Of a DNA stretch of 64,000 bases, positions 46,521 through 55,528 are shown one piece after another. Position 1 is the first letter of the stretch, and the number at the start of each line of letters is the position of its first letter. Under the pieces are notes generated by a model. The model was not told the origin of the DNA. It saw nothing but the letters and a program-made list of their open reading frames with translations, and searched no databases. The stretch lies in NCBI GenBank assembly GCA_002841865.1, contig PHBD01000001.1, positions 62,001 through 126,000 on the forward strand, read 5' to 3'. The position numbers and the translations under genes were made by a program. The DNA comes from Deltaproteobacteria bacterium HGW-Deltaproteobacteria-19 (GTDB taxonomy: Bacteria; Desulfobacterota; Syntrophia; Syntrophales; PHBD01).

Positions 46521-49223
46521 ATGCCGCTTGCTGTTTTCTACTTCCAGCTTCACCAGCCGCTCAGGCTCCACCCGGAGCGGGACAAGTTCCTCTGGGACGA
46601 GCAGAACCAGGCGATTTTCGAGAAGGTGGCGGAGAAGTGCTATCTTCCCGCAGTGGAGATGTTCACGGACCTGATCGCACACTATCCCCGCTTCAAGATC
46701 GCCCTCGGCATGTCCGGCACGTTTATGGAGCAGGCACAGGAGTACCGACCCGAGGTGATCCAGGCCCTCCAGGCTCTTCGTGACGCCGGGCAGGAGGGGG
46801 AGCGGGTGGAGTTTCTCAGCGAGACGTACTACCACTCCCTGACCAGCCTCTTCGACGATCCGCGGAAACAGGAATTCCGGGACCAGGTCTCCCTGCACCG
46901 GGACATGATCCGGAAGCTCTTCGGCGTGTTTCCCACGTCCTTCCGGAACACGGAGCTGATGTATAACAACCGCATCGCCGAGGTCGTGGCGGACATGGGA
47001 TACGCCTCCATTCTCTGTGAGAAGCGGGATGACATGTTCTCCGGGAGCGAGGTCCCGATCTCCCCCAACGCCGTCTTCCGGGCTGCCGGCTCGCCCCTCA
47101 TCGTTCTTCCCCGCAACCGGGAGCTGAGCGATGACGTTGCCTTCCGCTTTCCCCACCAGCCCATCCTGCCGGAGGTCTACGCGTCCTATATCGCGAAGAT
47201 CGACGGGGAGGCGGTCCTCCTGGGATACGATTTCGAGCACATCGGGGAGCACATCTGGGCCGACAAGGGGATCTTCGATTTCTGGCGCGGACTTCCGGAG
47301 GCCCTGGAGGCTTACGATAACATCATTCCATCCACCCCGACGGAAGTCGCCTCCCTCTTCCGTGAGGCCGACTGCCCCACCGTCGACATTCACGACCTCT
47401 CCACATCCTCCTGGGCCGATGCGGGCAGGGACACCTTCGGATGGCTCGGCAACCCGACCCAGTACGACCTGTTCCAGGACATCCAGATGATGGAGCATCG
47501 GGCCCGGCGGGCCGGGGGGGAGCTGCTCACGAAATGGCGTCAGCTCACCACGTCGGACCACGTCTACTTCATCCACGAGCGGATCGGGGAGGACCATGCC
47601 GTTCACGCCTACTTCAACCCCTACGGGGGCTCCATCGCCCGGCCCACACAGATCCTGACCCGGAAAATCGACGATCTCCAGGTTGCCATGGTGCGCTTCG
47701 AGGTTCTCAGGAAGCGGGAAACCACGGCCATTCTGATGATCACGCCGGAAACTGGGCGGCTGCCCGAGGAAATGGGGGCGCTGGCAAAGTACGTCTCAGG
47801 GAAAAGCGGTGGTCTCGGGGAGGTAGTGTCCGCACTGTGCGAAGGGTTGACGGAGCGCGGAATCGACGTGCACCTGGCCACCCTGAATCTGAAGAAGCGT
47901 TTCCAGCGGGAATCACGACTGGACGATCGGGAGTGGCGGGAAATCCGGTACAAGATCGATGCCGGTCGGATTCACCTGATCAGTTCCTCCATCTTCGAGA
48001 ACAATGCCGGCGCCTATGCCGGAGACATCCTGCGCACGGCTGCGGAGTTCCAGCGGGAGATCGTCAACAGCCTCATCAAGGAAATCCGTGCCAGGCACAA
48101 GGGAAGGCTGATCATCCACAGCCACGACTGGATGGCCGGGGGAGCGATCACGGCTTACGCAGCGGCCACGGGCCTCCCGATCCTTCACACGGTCCACAAC
48201 ATTTTTACCGCCGATCTTCCCCTTGAATACCTGAGTGGAGTGAACCTGTCGAATCTGGAGCCCCTGCTCTACATCAGCGAGGCCTTCGGTCGTCGCTGCA
48301 TCGACTGCCAGGCCACGGCGATAAAGAATGCAACAATCGTCAATTTCGTCGGGGAGAGGTTTCTTCGGGAGGTCGTGGGGGACTATTTCCTGGACCGGCC
48401 CATCGTTCCCCCGAGCGTCCGCCGGGAAGTGAAGGAAAAATATTACTTCGATGCCACACGGGCGATCATCAACGCCCCGGCCTCGAACATGTATCCGGAA
48501 AACTGTGATCTCCTCCCCCGGAAATACGGTCCCGAGGACGATATCCTGGAAGCGAAGCGGGCCAACCGGGTGGAGTTCCAGCGCCGGACGGGCCTGAACG
48601 TAGACCCCGACGCCATCCTGTTCTACTGGCCGTCGCGGCTGGACACCGTTCAGAAGGGGGTGGAACTCCTGGAGGCCGTGGCCGGGCATTTCACGGGGGT
48701 CCACAAGGATGCCCAGATCGCCGTCGTCGCCGATCCCGTGGGCACCGACCGTACCCATGCGGACATCCTGGGGCGGATCGCCTGGAGCTCGGGAGGGCGC
48801 ATCACCTTCCAGCCCTTCAGCGAGGAACTGTCCATGCTCGGATTCGCCGCCGCCTGCGATGTCTTCGGCGCTTCCCTCTACGAGCCCTGCGGCCAGATCG
48901 ACCAGGTGGGCAACCTCTTCGGCTGCACCGCCACGAATCGGGATACGGGAGGATACCACGACAAGATCCGGGAGCTGAGGCTCAAGGTCGACGGCTCACC
49001 CCTTGACGTGGGCAACGGATTTCTCTTCCGGGACTACGACGCAGGAGGGCTCTGGTATGCCCTGGAAAAGAGCCTGGCCTTTCACCGGAAGCCCCCGGAA
49101 GTCCGGGAGGCGCAACTCCGGCGGATCATGCGGGAAGCCCGGGAGCGATACGACCTGGGCGGCATGATCGCCGAATACATGCGGATATACGAACGGCTGA
49201 ACGGAGGCCGGCCCATCTATTAA
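46521..49223 (+). CDS. Fused GH57 glycoside hydrolase and GT5 glycogen synthase
   Basis: The 900-residue protein joins two enzymes. Residues 1 to about 390 are a GH57 alpha-amylase-type domain with FQLHQPLRLHPE, FRNTELMYNN, the nucleophile region GYDFEHIGEH (Glu about 239) and DLSTSSWADAG (Asp about 292). From about residue 415 it is a GT5 glycogen/starch synthase with the ADP-glucose loop KSGGLGEVVSAL, NLKKRF, SHDWMAGGAITA and LYEPCGQIDQ. It probably makes and trims alpha-1,4-glucan. Both active sites look intact. It is divergent from hrpA with its own promoter, and a TiaS-like gene follows 10 bases later. Confidence 0.9.
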   Translation: MPLAVFYFQLHQPLRLHPERDKFLWDEQNQAIFEKVAEKCYLPAVEMFTDLIAHYPRFKIALGMSGTFMEQAQEYRPEVIQALQALRDAGQEGERVEFLSETYYHSLTSLFDDPRKQEFRDQVSLHRDMIRKLFGVFPTSFRNTELMYNNRIAEVVADMGYASILCEKRDDMFSGSEVPISPNAVFRAAGSPLIVLPRNRELSDDVAFRFPHQPILPEVYASYIAKIDGEAVLLGYDFEHIGEHIWADKGIFDFWRGLPEALEAYDNIIPSTPTEVASLFREADCPTVDIHDLSTSSWADAGRDTFGWLGNPTQYDLFQDIQMMEHRARRAGGELLTKWRQLTTSDHVYFIHERIGEDHAVHAYFNPYGGSIARPTQILTRKIDDLQVAMVRFEVLRKRETTAILMITPETGRLPEEMGALAKYVSGKSGGLGEVVSALCEGLTERGIDVHLATLNLKKRFQRESRLDDREWREIRYKIDAGRIHLISSSIFENNAGAYAGDILRTAAEFQREIVNSLIKEIRARHKGRLIIHSHDWMAGGAITAYAAATGLPILHTVHNIFTADLPLEYLSGVNLSNLEPLLYISEAFGRRCIDCQATAIKNATIVNFVGERFLREVVGDYFLDRPIVPPSVRREVKEKYYFDATRAIINAPASNMYPENCDLLPRKYGPEDDILEAKRANRVEFQRRTGLNVDPDAILFYWPSRLDTVQKGVELLEAVAGHFTGVHKDAQIAVVADPVGTDRTHADILGRIAWSSGGRITFQPFSEELSMLGFAAACDVFGASLYEPCGQIDQVGNLFGCTATNRDTGGYHDKIRELRLKVDGSPLDVGNGFLFRDYDAGGLWYALEKSLAFHRKPPEVREAQLRRIMREARERYDLGGMIAEYMRIYERLNGGRPIY

Positions 49224-49233
49224 GGAAAGGCAC

Positions 49234-49953
49234 ATGCGCATTTACATCGGATTTGACGATACGGACAATCTGGAGGCGGATTTCGGAACGGGAAAGGTGG
49301 CCCGCCGATTCGCATCACGCGTACCGGCGGAGGCCGGGATCTGGGGCGTCGTCCGCCAGCAGCTTCTGGTGGACCCCCGCATTCCCTATACGTCGCACAA
49401 CAGCTCCGCCTGCATGGTCCTGGATCTCCCCGACCCGTCCGCGCTGGATGATCTGGTGCGGCAGGCGGCGGAGCACATCGAAGCGGTTTCCTCGCCGGGA
49501 AGCGACCCGGGGCTCTGCATCGTCCGGGAAGGGGATCCGGTCCTGGCGGCGCTGATGGAACTCGGCCGTAGCTGCACCATGCGGCTGGTGAAACAGGGCG
49601 AGGCCGTCGAAGCCGCAGGAAAGGCCCATCTATCCGGGCACGGCGGGACAAACGATGGAATTATCGGCGCCGCGGCCGCCGTCGGCCTCACCGCCTCAGG
49701 CTGGAGCGGCCGCTTCATCGAATATGCATTGCTGCGATCCATGCCGGACCCGGTCACTGTTTCGGCGTTGGAAGGGAAGGGAATGCGAGTGGTTTCGCTC
49801 GATCGGGACGCCCTGTTTCCCCGTCCCGAAGATGTCGTGCACACGAAGGGCTGGCTCAGGCCAAGGCTGTGGGGATCCGTCGCCGTCCTGCCGGTCTTGC
49901 CGGCGGGGCCCGGCGAGTGGGTGACGATGGGAGAGAAGAGAAACAAATCGTAA
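49234..49953 (+). CDS. TiaS-like DDTD-motif protein
   Basis: The 239-residue protein begins MRIYIGFDDTDNLEADFGTG, with the (I/G)-DDTD-x-GT motif of the phosphate-handling domain of archaeal tRNA(Ile2)-agmatinylcytidine synthase (TiaS). Next come RIPYTSHNSSACM and HGGTNDGIIGAAAAVGL, typical of small bacterial relatives that lack the other TiaS domains. TiaS uses ATP to put agmatine on C34 of tRNA-Ile2; bacteria use lysine and TilS instead, so the function of these homologues is unknown. It is 10 bases from the fused glucan enzyme gene and 18 bases before the 72-residue gene. Confidence 0.75.
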   Translation: MRIYIGFDDTDNLEADFGTGKVARRFASRVPAEAGIWGVVRQQLLVDPRIPYTSHNSSACMVLDLPDPSALDDLVRQAAEHIEAVSSPGSDPGLCIVREGDPVLAALMELGRSCTMRLVKQGEAVEAAGKAHLSGHGGTNDGIIGAAAAVGLTASGWSGRFIEYALLRSMPDPVTVSALEGKGMRVVSLDRDALFPRPEDVVHTKGWLRPRLWGSVAVLPVLPAGPGEWVTMGEKRNKS

Positions 49954-49971
49954 GAAAGAGGAGGTGCAACC

Positions 49972-50190
49972 ATGGCAGGGAAGATTTTTTACCGGGAGCG
50001 GAGGAAGGTCGGCGAAAAGGAGAAGAAGCCCCGTTTCAAGCTCGTCGCCATCGCCGGCGTTGACATGCGGTTTTACAGCGAGCATCTCCGGAAGAAGGAA
50101 CTGGAGGACATCGCGAAAGCCGTGGGGGCGGAGCTTGTCCTCCTGGAGTCGGGCAAGGACAAGGACGACGAGATCGAGCTGAAGGACTGA
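49972..50190 (+). CDS. Small basic protein preceding the Mo-storage-like gene
   Basis: A very strong AGAGGAGGTGC site precedes this 72-residue product. It is highly charged (17 Lys/Arg in the first half, an acidic tail SGKDKDDEIELKD) and has no cysteine, membrane helix or signal. The middle, FKLVAIAGVDMRFYSEHL, looks like one beta-alpha unit. I do not recognise a family. Because it directly precedes the storage-like gene with a 16-base gap, it may be a partner or assembly factor, which is inference. Confidence 0.7.
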   Translation: MAGKIFYRERRKVGEKEKKPRFKLVAIAGVDMRFYSEHLRKKELEDIAKAVGAELVLLESGKDKDDEIELKD

Positions 50191-50206
50191 AGGAGAGACG
50201 AAATCC

Positions 50207-51037
50207 ATGGCCCTTTTCAGAGAACGGGACGGACGACGTCTCCATGTGAAGAGTCGATTGATGGGGGAGAGCCTCGTGGGGAAGGCCTTTCTGGAAGGCC
50301 TGAAGGTCGCACCGCAGCAGAGGCTCTTCCCCGACGTGAATGTGATCAAGATCGGCGGGCAGTCCATCTGCGACCGCGGGATCAAAGCCCTGCCGGAACT
50401 GATCCGGGAGATTGTCGCCTGCAAGAAGAAGCACAAGATGCTCGTCACCACCGGCGGCGGCACCCGAAGCCGGCATATCTATTCCATTGGCCTGGAGCTG
50501 GGCATGCCCACGGGGATCATCGCGAAGTTCGGAAGCTCCATCTCCGAGCAGAACGCGCTTCTGGTCTCCACCCTCCTTTCTTCCTGGGGCGGCATCAAAA
50601 TCGGCCATGACGAGGTCATCAAGCTGTCGACCTACTTTGCCCAGGATTGCATCCCCGTCATGCACGGGATGCCGCCCTACGACTATTTCGCCCTGCCGTC
50701 ATCGAAGAGCAGGATCCCCATCCACCGGACGGATGTGGGCACACTGATCCTGGCGGACCTGATCGGCGCCCGGAGCTGCATCTTCGTCAAGGACGAACGG
50801 GGGCTCTACACGGACGACCCGAAGAAGAACGACAAGGCCGAGTTCATCCCCAAAATCAGCGTCGGGGAACTCTTGGAGCGAAACCTGGAGGACCTGATCA
50901 TCGAGCGGCCCTGCCTCGAGATCCTCCGGAACAGTGAGGTTTTGGAAAAAATCCAGGTGATCAACGGCCTGGAGAAGGGGACCCTCACGAAGGCCCTTGC
51001 CGGAAAACCGGTCGGTACGGTGATTTCCAAGACATGA
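50207..51037 (+). CDS. Molybdenum-storage-like amino acid kinase fold protein
   Basis: The 276-residue product matches the Azotobacter molybdenum storage protein and UMP-kinase superfamily: VNVIKIGGQSICDRG, LVTTGGGTRSRHIYSIGLELG, GMPPYDYFALPSSKSRIPIH, DERGLYTDDPKKND, and at the C-terminus VINGLEKGTLTKALAGKPVG. These blocks recur in the MoSto alpha and beta subunits. In Azotobacter these form a cage that stores polyoxomolybdate or tungstate with ATP. Only one such gene is present here, so it may form a homomeric cage. The stop overlaps the next kinase gene. An ordinary uridylate kinase is the alternative but lies further in sequence. Confidence 0.82.
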   Translation: MALFRERDGRRLHVKSRLMGESLVGKAFLEGLKVAPQQRLFPDVNVIKIGGQSICDRGIKALPELIREIVACKKKHKMLVTTGGGTRSRHIYSIGLELGMPTGIIAKFGSSISEQNALLVSTLLSSWGGIKIGHDEVIKLSTYFAQDCIPVMHGMPPYDYFALPSSKSRIPIHRTDVGTLILADLIGARSCIFVKDERGLYTDDPKKNDKAEFIPKISVGELLERNLEDLIIERPCLEILRNSEVLEKIQVINGLEKGTLTKALAGKPVGTVISKT

Positions 51038-52224
51038 AGAAGCAGGCTCTTGAACAGAACACCGGTGACGCCGCAAAGACCGGTCGGCCGCTGATGGAGG
51101 AGATCCGCCGACTCAAGCGGAAGGTTGCCCGCCTGGAAAAAGCGGAAATGGAGCGCGGCAGGGCGGAGGCGGCACGGCGGGAGAGTGAGGAAAAATACCG
51201 GACCCTCATCGAGTCGACAGGGGACCTGATTTTCATCGTCAACGAAAAAGGGATCTACACCTACGTCAACCCGCAGTTCGAGCGTGCAACGGGCTATTCC
51301 GTCCGGGATCTCATCGGCCAGCCGTTCACGTTTCTCGTTGCTCCGGAGCACATCGAAAGTACGATCCGCCGCTTCAGGAAAGGCATCCGGGGAGAATATA
51401 CGCTCCCCTACGATGCGCACCTCGTCCACCGGAACGGGGAGAAGATCCCCGTCGAATTCCTGGTCACGACCCAGTATGACGCGACGGGCCGGGCCGTGGG
51501 GCGATTCGGCATCGGGCGCGACATCACCGAGCGAAAGCGAGCCGAGGAGATCCTGCGGCAGCAGAGCCGGCAGCTCCGGATTCTCTCCGCGAGGCTCACG
51601 GAGGCGGAGGAGTCGGAGCGGAAGCGGATCGCCCGGGAGCTGCACGACCAGGTGGGGCAGAACCTGACGGTGGTGGGAATCAACCTGAGCATTGTGAGAT
51701 CGAAGCTTCCGGCGGAAGAGATGAAAATGCTCCGCGCCCGGCTGGAAGACTCGATGGTCCTGGTCGAGGAGATCACCGAATTCACCCGAGGTCTGATGAG
51801 CGATCTCCGGCCGCCGGACATGGACATCCTGGGACTGGTCGCATCCATCGGCTGGTTTGCGGAGCGTTTCTCGATGCGGACCGGTGTGGACGTCGTTGTG
51901 GAGGGAGAGGAAATCCAGCCCCGGCCCAACCCGGACGTGGAGAACAACGTGTTCCGGATCGCCCAGGAAGTCCTGAACAACGTTGCCAAACACGCCCGGG
52001 CGAGACGTGTCGGGATCCGGATCGAGGCCTGCGACGCCATTCTCCGGGTCGTCATCACCGACGACGGCATCGGGTTCGATCCGTCCCGGGTGCGAAGAAT
52101 GGAAGAGCAGGGCGGCTGGGGAATCATGACCATGACCGAGCGCGCCGAGTCGATCGGCGGACGTTTCGTCCTCGAATCGGAGCCCGGCAAGGGAACGTGC
52201 GTGACCTTGGAGGTTCCGCTGTGA
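51034..52224 (+). CDS. Soluble PAS sensor kinase, NarX-type
   Basis: The start overlaps the storage-like gene by four bases (ATGA), so the two are translationally coupled. The 396-residue kinase has a coiled-coil N-terminus, one PAS domain (about 55-165), a HisKA_3 dimerisation region with H-box ARELHDQVGQNLTVVG and an ATPase with DDGIGFDPS and GWGIMTMTERAE. There is no membrane helix, so the signal is intracellular. Its regulator gene overlaps it in turn. Coupling to the storage gene suggests a link to molybdate, tungstate or redox state, not proven. Confidence 0.9.
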   Translation: MKKQALEQNTGDAAKTGRPLMEEIRRLKRKVARLEKAEMERGRAEAARRESEEKYRTLIESTGDLIFIVNEKGIYTYVNPQFERATGYSVRDLIGQPFTFLVAPEHIESTIRRFRKGIRGEYTLPYDAHLVHRNGEKIPVEFLVTTQYDATGRAVGRFGIGRDITERKRAEEILRQQSRQLRILSARLTEAEESERKRIARELHDQVGQNLTVVGINLSIVRSKLPAEEMKMLRARLEDSMVLVEEITEFTRGLMSDLRPPDMDILGLVASIGWFAERFSMRTGVDVVVEGEEIQPRPNPDVENNVFRIAQEVLNNVAKHARARRVGIRIEACDAILRVVITDDGIGFDPSRVRRMEEQGGWGIMTMTERAESIGGRFVLESEPGKGTCVTLEVPL

Positions 52225-52865
52225 CGATTACGGTTTTGCTGGCCGACGATCACACGATCGTCCGCGACGGTCTCAAGTACCTTCTGGAAGCCGACGGCGA
52301 CATCAAGGTCATCGGCGAGGCCGCCAACGGCCGGGATGCGGTCCGGGCCGTCCGCAAACTGCAGCCCGATGTCGTGATCATGGACATTCTCATGGCGGAC
52401 CTGAACGGCATCGAGGCGACGGAGGAGATCTGCCGGGAATCGCCGCAGACGCGGGTCGTGATCCTCTCGATGCAGTCCTCGTCGGAGTCCATCCTGCGGG
52501 CCCTCCGGGCAGGAGCCAGGGGATACCTCTTCAAGGAGTCCGCCGGCCGGGAACTGATCCAGGCCATCCATGCCGTCTGCGCCGGGCATCGCTACCTGAG
52601 CGCCAAGGTCTCCGATCAGGTCGTAGGCGCGTACCTGAAGGAGGAAGGGTTCAAAGATCCCCTGGCCGTGCTCAGCAATCGGGAGCGGGAGGTCCTGCAA
52701 CTGGTGGTGGAGGGCAGGACCAGCGCCCAGATCGCCGGAACCCTCTTTCTCTCGGTGAAAACCATCGAGACCTATCGAAGCCGCCTGATGCAGAAGCTGG
52801 GCATCCGCGACATCCCCGGCCTCATCAAGTTTGCCATCCAGCAGGGAGTCACCTCCCTGGAATAA
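52221..52865 (+). CDS. NarL/FixJ family response regulator
   Basis: The GTG start at 52221 overlaps the kinase stop (GTGA) and follows TTGGAGG by seven bases. The 214-residue product has a receiver (LLADDHTIVRDGL, VIMDILMADLNG, FKESAG) and a LuxR-type HTH (LSNREREVLQLVVEG, SVKTIETYRSRLMQKLGI). It is the natural partner of the upstream kinase and ends the run of coupled genes. Its target promoters are unknown. Confidence 0.92.
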   Translation: MTITVLLADDHTIVRDGLKYLLEADGDIKVIGEAANGRDAVRAVRKLQPDVVIMDILMADLNGIEATEEICRESPQTRVVILSMQSSSESILRALRAGARGYLFKESAGRELIQAIHAVCAGHRYLSAKVSDQVVGAYLKEEGFKDPLAVLSNREREVLQLVVEGRTSAQIAGTLFLSVKTIETYRSRLMQKLGIRDIPGLIKFAIQQGVTSLE

Positions 52866-53035
52866 CCCCTCCAGCGTTTTTCCTGTTTCCCCCTCACGGA
52901 TTGTCAAGGTTACCCGACAGACAGGGTGACGATTCCGGAGTATCTGGTCATGGATTCCAATCCTGCGCTTTGCAGCCATGCGGAAGCCGTGCCGGCACGG
53001 CAGGCGCGGGAGCAACCAGCCACAGGAGGAAAGCC

Positions 53036-53500
53036 ATGTCGAAAGAATACGAGTACCTGGACGACTATGTCCTGGGCGAGAAGATGGTCTCGCCCGCCAG
53101 GACCGTGACGGAGGCGGACATCATCACCTTTGCCGGCCTCACCGGAGACTGGCACCCGCTGCACACGGATGTGGAATACGCCGCCGGAACGCCCTTCAAG
53201 GGCCGGATCGCCCACGGCATGCTGACGCTCTCGATCGGGATGGCCCTGCCGTTCCGCCTGGGACCCTACTCGAGCTACCTGCCGAAGTCGTTCATTGCTT
53301 TTTACGGGATGGAAGAGGTGCGATTCACGGCGCCCACGCGGATCGGCGACACCATCCACTGCGAGGTGGAGGTCGTCGGGATCACGCACAAGGGAAACGA
53401 AAAGGGAATCCTCACCATCCAGAACCGGATCAAGAACCAACATGGGGAAACGGTGGTTTCGTTCGTGATGAAACTCTTCTGCGGGAAGAGACCGCACTGA
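53036..53500 (+). CDS. MaoC family dehydratase
   Basis: The ATG at 53036 follows ACAGGAGGAAAG; the longer frame to 52901 has no support. The 154-residue hot-dog fold protein has the hydratase motif LTGDWHPLHTDVEYA with the conserved Asp and His, then GRIAHGMLTLSIGMAL. MaoC-like enzymes hydrate enoyl-CoA. It precedes the acyl-CoA carboxyltransferase gene by 66 bases, suggesting a shared acyl-CoA pathway. Confidence 0.9.
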   Translation: MSKEYEYLDDYVLGEKMVSPARTVTEADIITFAGLTGDWHPLHTDVEYAAGTPFKGRIAHGMLTLSIGMALPFRLGPYSSYLPKSFIAFYGMEEVRFTAPTRIGDTIHCEVEVVGITHKGNEKGILTIQNRIKNQHGETVVSFVMKLFCGKRPH

Positions 53501-53566
53501 CCGTTACGGATGGAATGGAAAGAGCCGGCCGCCGTTGTGCGGCCAATGACGGAAAGGAGAGCGAAG

Positions 53567-55210
53567 ATGGCTGAGCAACCGGACAAGAAACTGTCCAGGG
53601 CGCAGAAGAAGGAGGCGGAGCACGAGGAGAACCGGCTGTACTGGATGGAAGAGGAGAAGAAGATACACGCCCTCTGGGAGAAGGCCTACAACCCCGGCGG
53701 CGACGTCCAGAACCAGCGCCTGGCCAAGCAGGGGAAAAAGCCCCCGCGCCAGCTCATCCGCCAACTCATCGACCCGGGAACCGAGTTCTTCGAGCTCTCC
53801 CGGGGCGCCGGATTCGGGATCGGCTACGAGGGCGTCGAGGACGTCCCATCCGCCGGCCTCGTGACGGGGATCGGCAAGATCCACGGCAACTGGGTCATGA
53901 TCCTTGCCAACGACAGCCGGGTCACCGCCGGGGCCTACTATCCCATCAGCTGCAAGAAACACCTCCGAGCCCAGGAGATCGCCGAGCGGTGCGGGCTCAA
54001 CTTCGTCTACATCGCCGACTCGGCGGGTGCCTACCTGCCCCTGCAGGACCGCATCTTCCCCGGCCGGAACCAGTTCGGCCACTTCTTCTACAATATGTGC
54101 CGCATGTCGGCGAAGGGACTCAAACAGTATACGCTCAGCACCGGCGGGAACACCGCCGGCGGTGCCTATATCGTCTACCTCGCCTGCGAATCCATCATGA
54201 TCGACGGCATGTCCTACTCCTTCCTTGGCGGCCCGCCCATGGTGAAGTCGGCCATCGGCGAGACCGTCTCCATGGAGGACCTGGGGGGCGCCAAGGTCCA
54301 CACACACATCTCCGGAGGGGCGGACCACTTCGTGAAGTCCCAGGACGAGGGCATCGAAAAGCTCCGGGAACTTTTGGCATTCGACCCGCAGCAGACCCTG
54401 TACGCCGACCGGCGCAGGCCCGCCGACCCGAAGGTTCCCGCCGACCACCTCTACAGGGTCCTGCCGAAGGAGACAAATAAAGGAATCAACGTGCGGGAGG
54501 TCATCGCCGCCATCGCCGACGACAGCTGGTTCAGCGAGTACAAGCGGCAATACAACATCGGACGCGGGGACAACATCGTCTGCGGAAAGATCTTCCTGAA
54601 GGGCCTGCCCGTGGGTGTCATCGCCAGCAACAACAACGGCGTCATCTTCGTGGACTCCGCCCGCAAGGCCATCGAGTGGGTGATCCGGTGCTGCACCATG
54701 AAGATCCCCCTCCTCTACATCCAGAATTCCCCCGGCTACATGGTGGGCACGGCGGAGGAGTACGCCGGCATCGGGAAGTACGGTTCCGGCATGGTCCGGG
54801 CCTGCGCCTGTGCGGAAGTGCCCCGGATCCAGTGGATCATCGGGCCGGACCACGGGGCCGCGAACTTCGGCATGTCCGGACGCACCTTCGATCCGCTCTT
54901 CATCTTCGCTACCATGCGGTCGCGGACCTCGGTCATGTCGGGAGACACGGCAGGCTTCATCCTCACCAGCCTGGAACGCGTCAACCGGAAGAAGCGGGGC
55001 GAGGAGATGGATGAAGACGCGGCGGCGAAGTTCCGGCAGATGATGATCGACAAGTACAATCGGGAGGCGCACCCCTTCTACATGGAATCGCGGCTTTTCA
55101 ACGACGGAACGCTGCCCCTCGGCCAGTGCCGGGACGCCCTGGCGCTGGGGTTCGAGGTGGCGCTCTTGCAGCCGATTCGGGAGTCGAATTTTGGCAACTT
55201 CAAATTCTGA
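53567..55210 (+). CDS. Acyl-CoA carboxylase carboxyltransferase subunit
   Basis: The start at 53567 follows GGAAAGGAGAG. The 547-residue protein matches the carboxyltransferase (beta) fold of propionyl-, methylcrotonyl- or glutaconyl-type enzymes: RAQEIAERCGLNFVYIADSAGAYLP in part, GGNTAGGAYIVYLACE and NSPGYMVGTAEEYAG near 400. It transfers carboxyl between biotin and an acyl-CoA, or acts in a decarboxylase. The biotin carboxylase, biotin carrier and sodium-pump subunits are not in the window. The N-terminal 25 residues are highly charged and not part of the domain. Confidence 0.88.
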   Translation: MAEQPDKKLSRAQKKEAEHEENRLYWMEEEKKIHALWEKAYNPGGDVQNQRLAKQGKKPPRQLIRQLIDPGTEFFELSRGAGFGIGYEGVEDVPSAGLVTGIGKIHGNWVMILANDSRVTAGAYYPISCKKHLRAQEIAERCGLNFVYIADSAGAYLPLQDRIFPGRNQFGHFFYNMCRMSAKGLKQYTLSTGGNTAGGAYIVYLACESIMIDGMSYSFLGGPPMVKSAIGETVSMEDLGGAKVHTHISGGADHFVKSQDEGIEKLRELLAFDPQQTLYADRRRPADPKVPADHLYRVLPKETNKGINVREVIAAIADDSWFSEYKRQYNIGRGDNIVCGKIFLKGLPVGVIASNNNGVIFVDSARKAIEWVIRCCTMKIPLLYIQNSPGYMVGTAEEYAGIGKYGSGMVRACACAEVPRIQWIIGPDHGAANFGMSGRTFDPLFIFATMRSRTSVMSGDTAGFILTSLERVNRKKRGEEMDEDAAAKFRQMMIDKYNREAHPFYMESRLFNDGTLPLGQCRDALALGFEVALLQPIRESNFGNFKF

Positions 55211-55528
55211 GGAGGCAACCTCGGAAAAAACCCGGATGCTTCTTTGCGCTTCGTCCTTCGTCGTTGCGACGTATTGAGAGGCCGCGCCCGGCTAATGTCC
55301 GTTCGCCTGGGGCGCGGGGGCTGTCACGGGGGCTTCCGCCGTCGCGGCCTTTTTTTCCGCGATCCCTCGTCGACGGTCAGGAAGGCTGGAGGAATGGAAA
55401 AAAAGTCCCAATTGCTCCTCTGGAAACCCCCGGCCGCGCCCCCGCGAATGTCGGGGAGAGGCTTCCCGGGCGCAATCCGGAATGGATTCAAGTCTTTCCT
55501 TTTCCAGGTAACAGAGAGGAGATGACCC
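55211..55528. other. 318-base gap, possible decayed sequence
   Basis: No intact gene is seen. The last 20 bases hold the GAGAGGAG site of the next gene. On the minus strand a short stretch reads like an Ala/Pro/Lys linker, but it lacks a ribosome site and a recognisable domain. Confidence 0.4.

Noticed and set aside
46383-47606. N-terminal extension of the HrpA frame to about 1687 residues
   Set aside because: The extra 408 codons overlap the GH57-GT5 gene in antisense and have no homology-like content. HrpA starts naturally at 46382 with a fitting length.
55292-55370. Ala/Pro/Lys-rich minus-strand stretch resembling a biotin-carrier linker
   Set aside because: There is no biotinylation motif, ribosome site or start, and the composition follows from GC-rich sequence.
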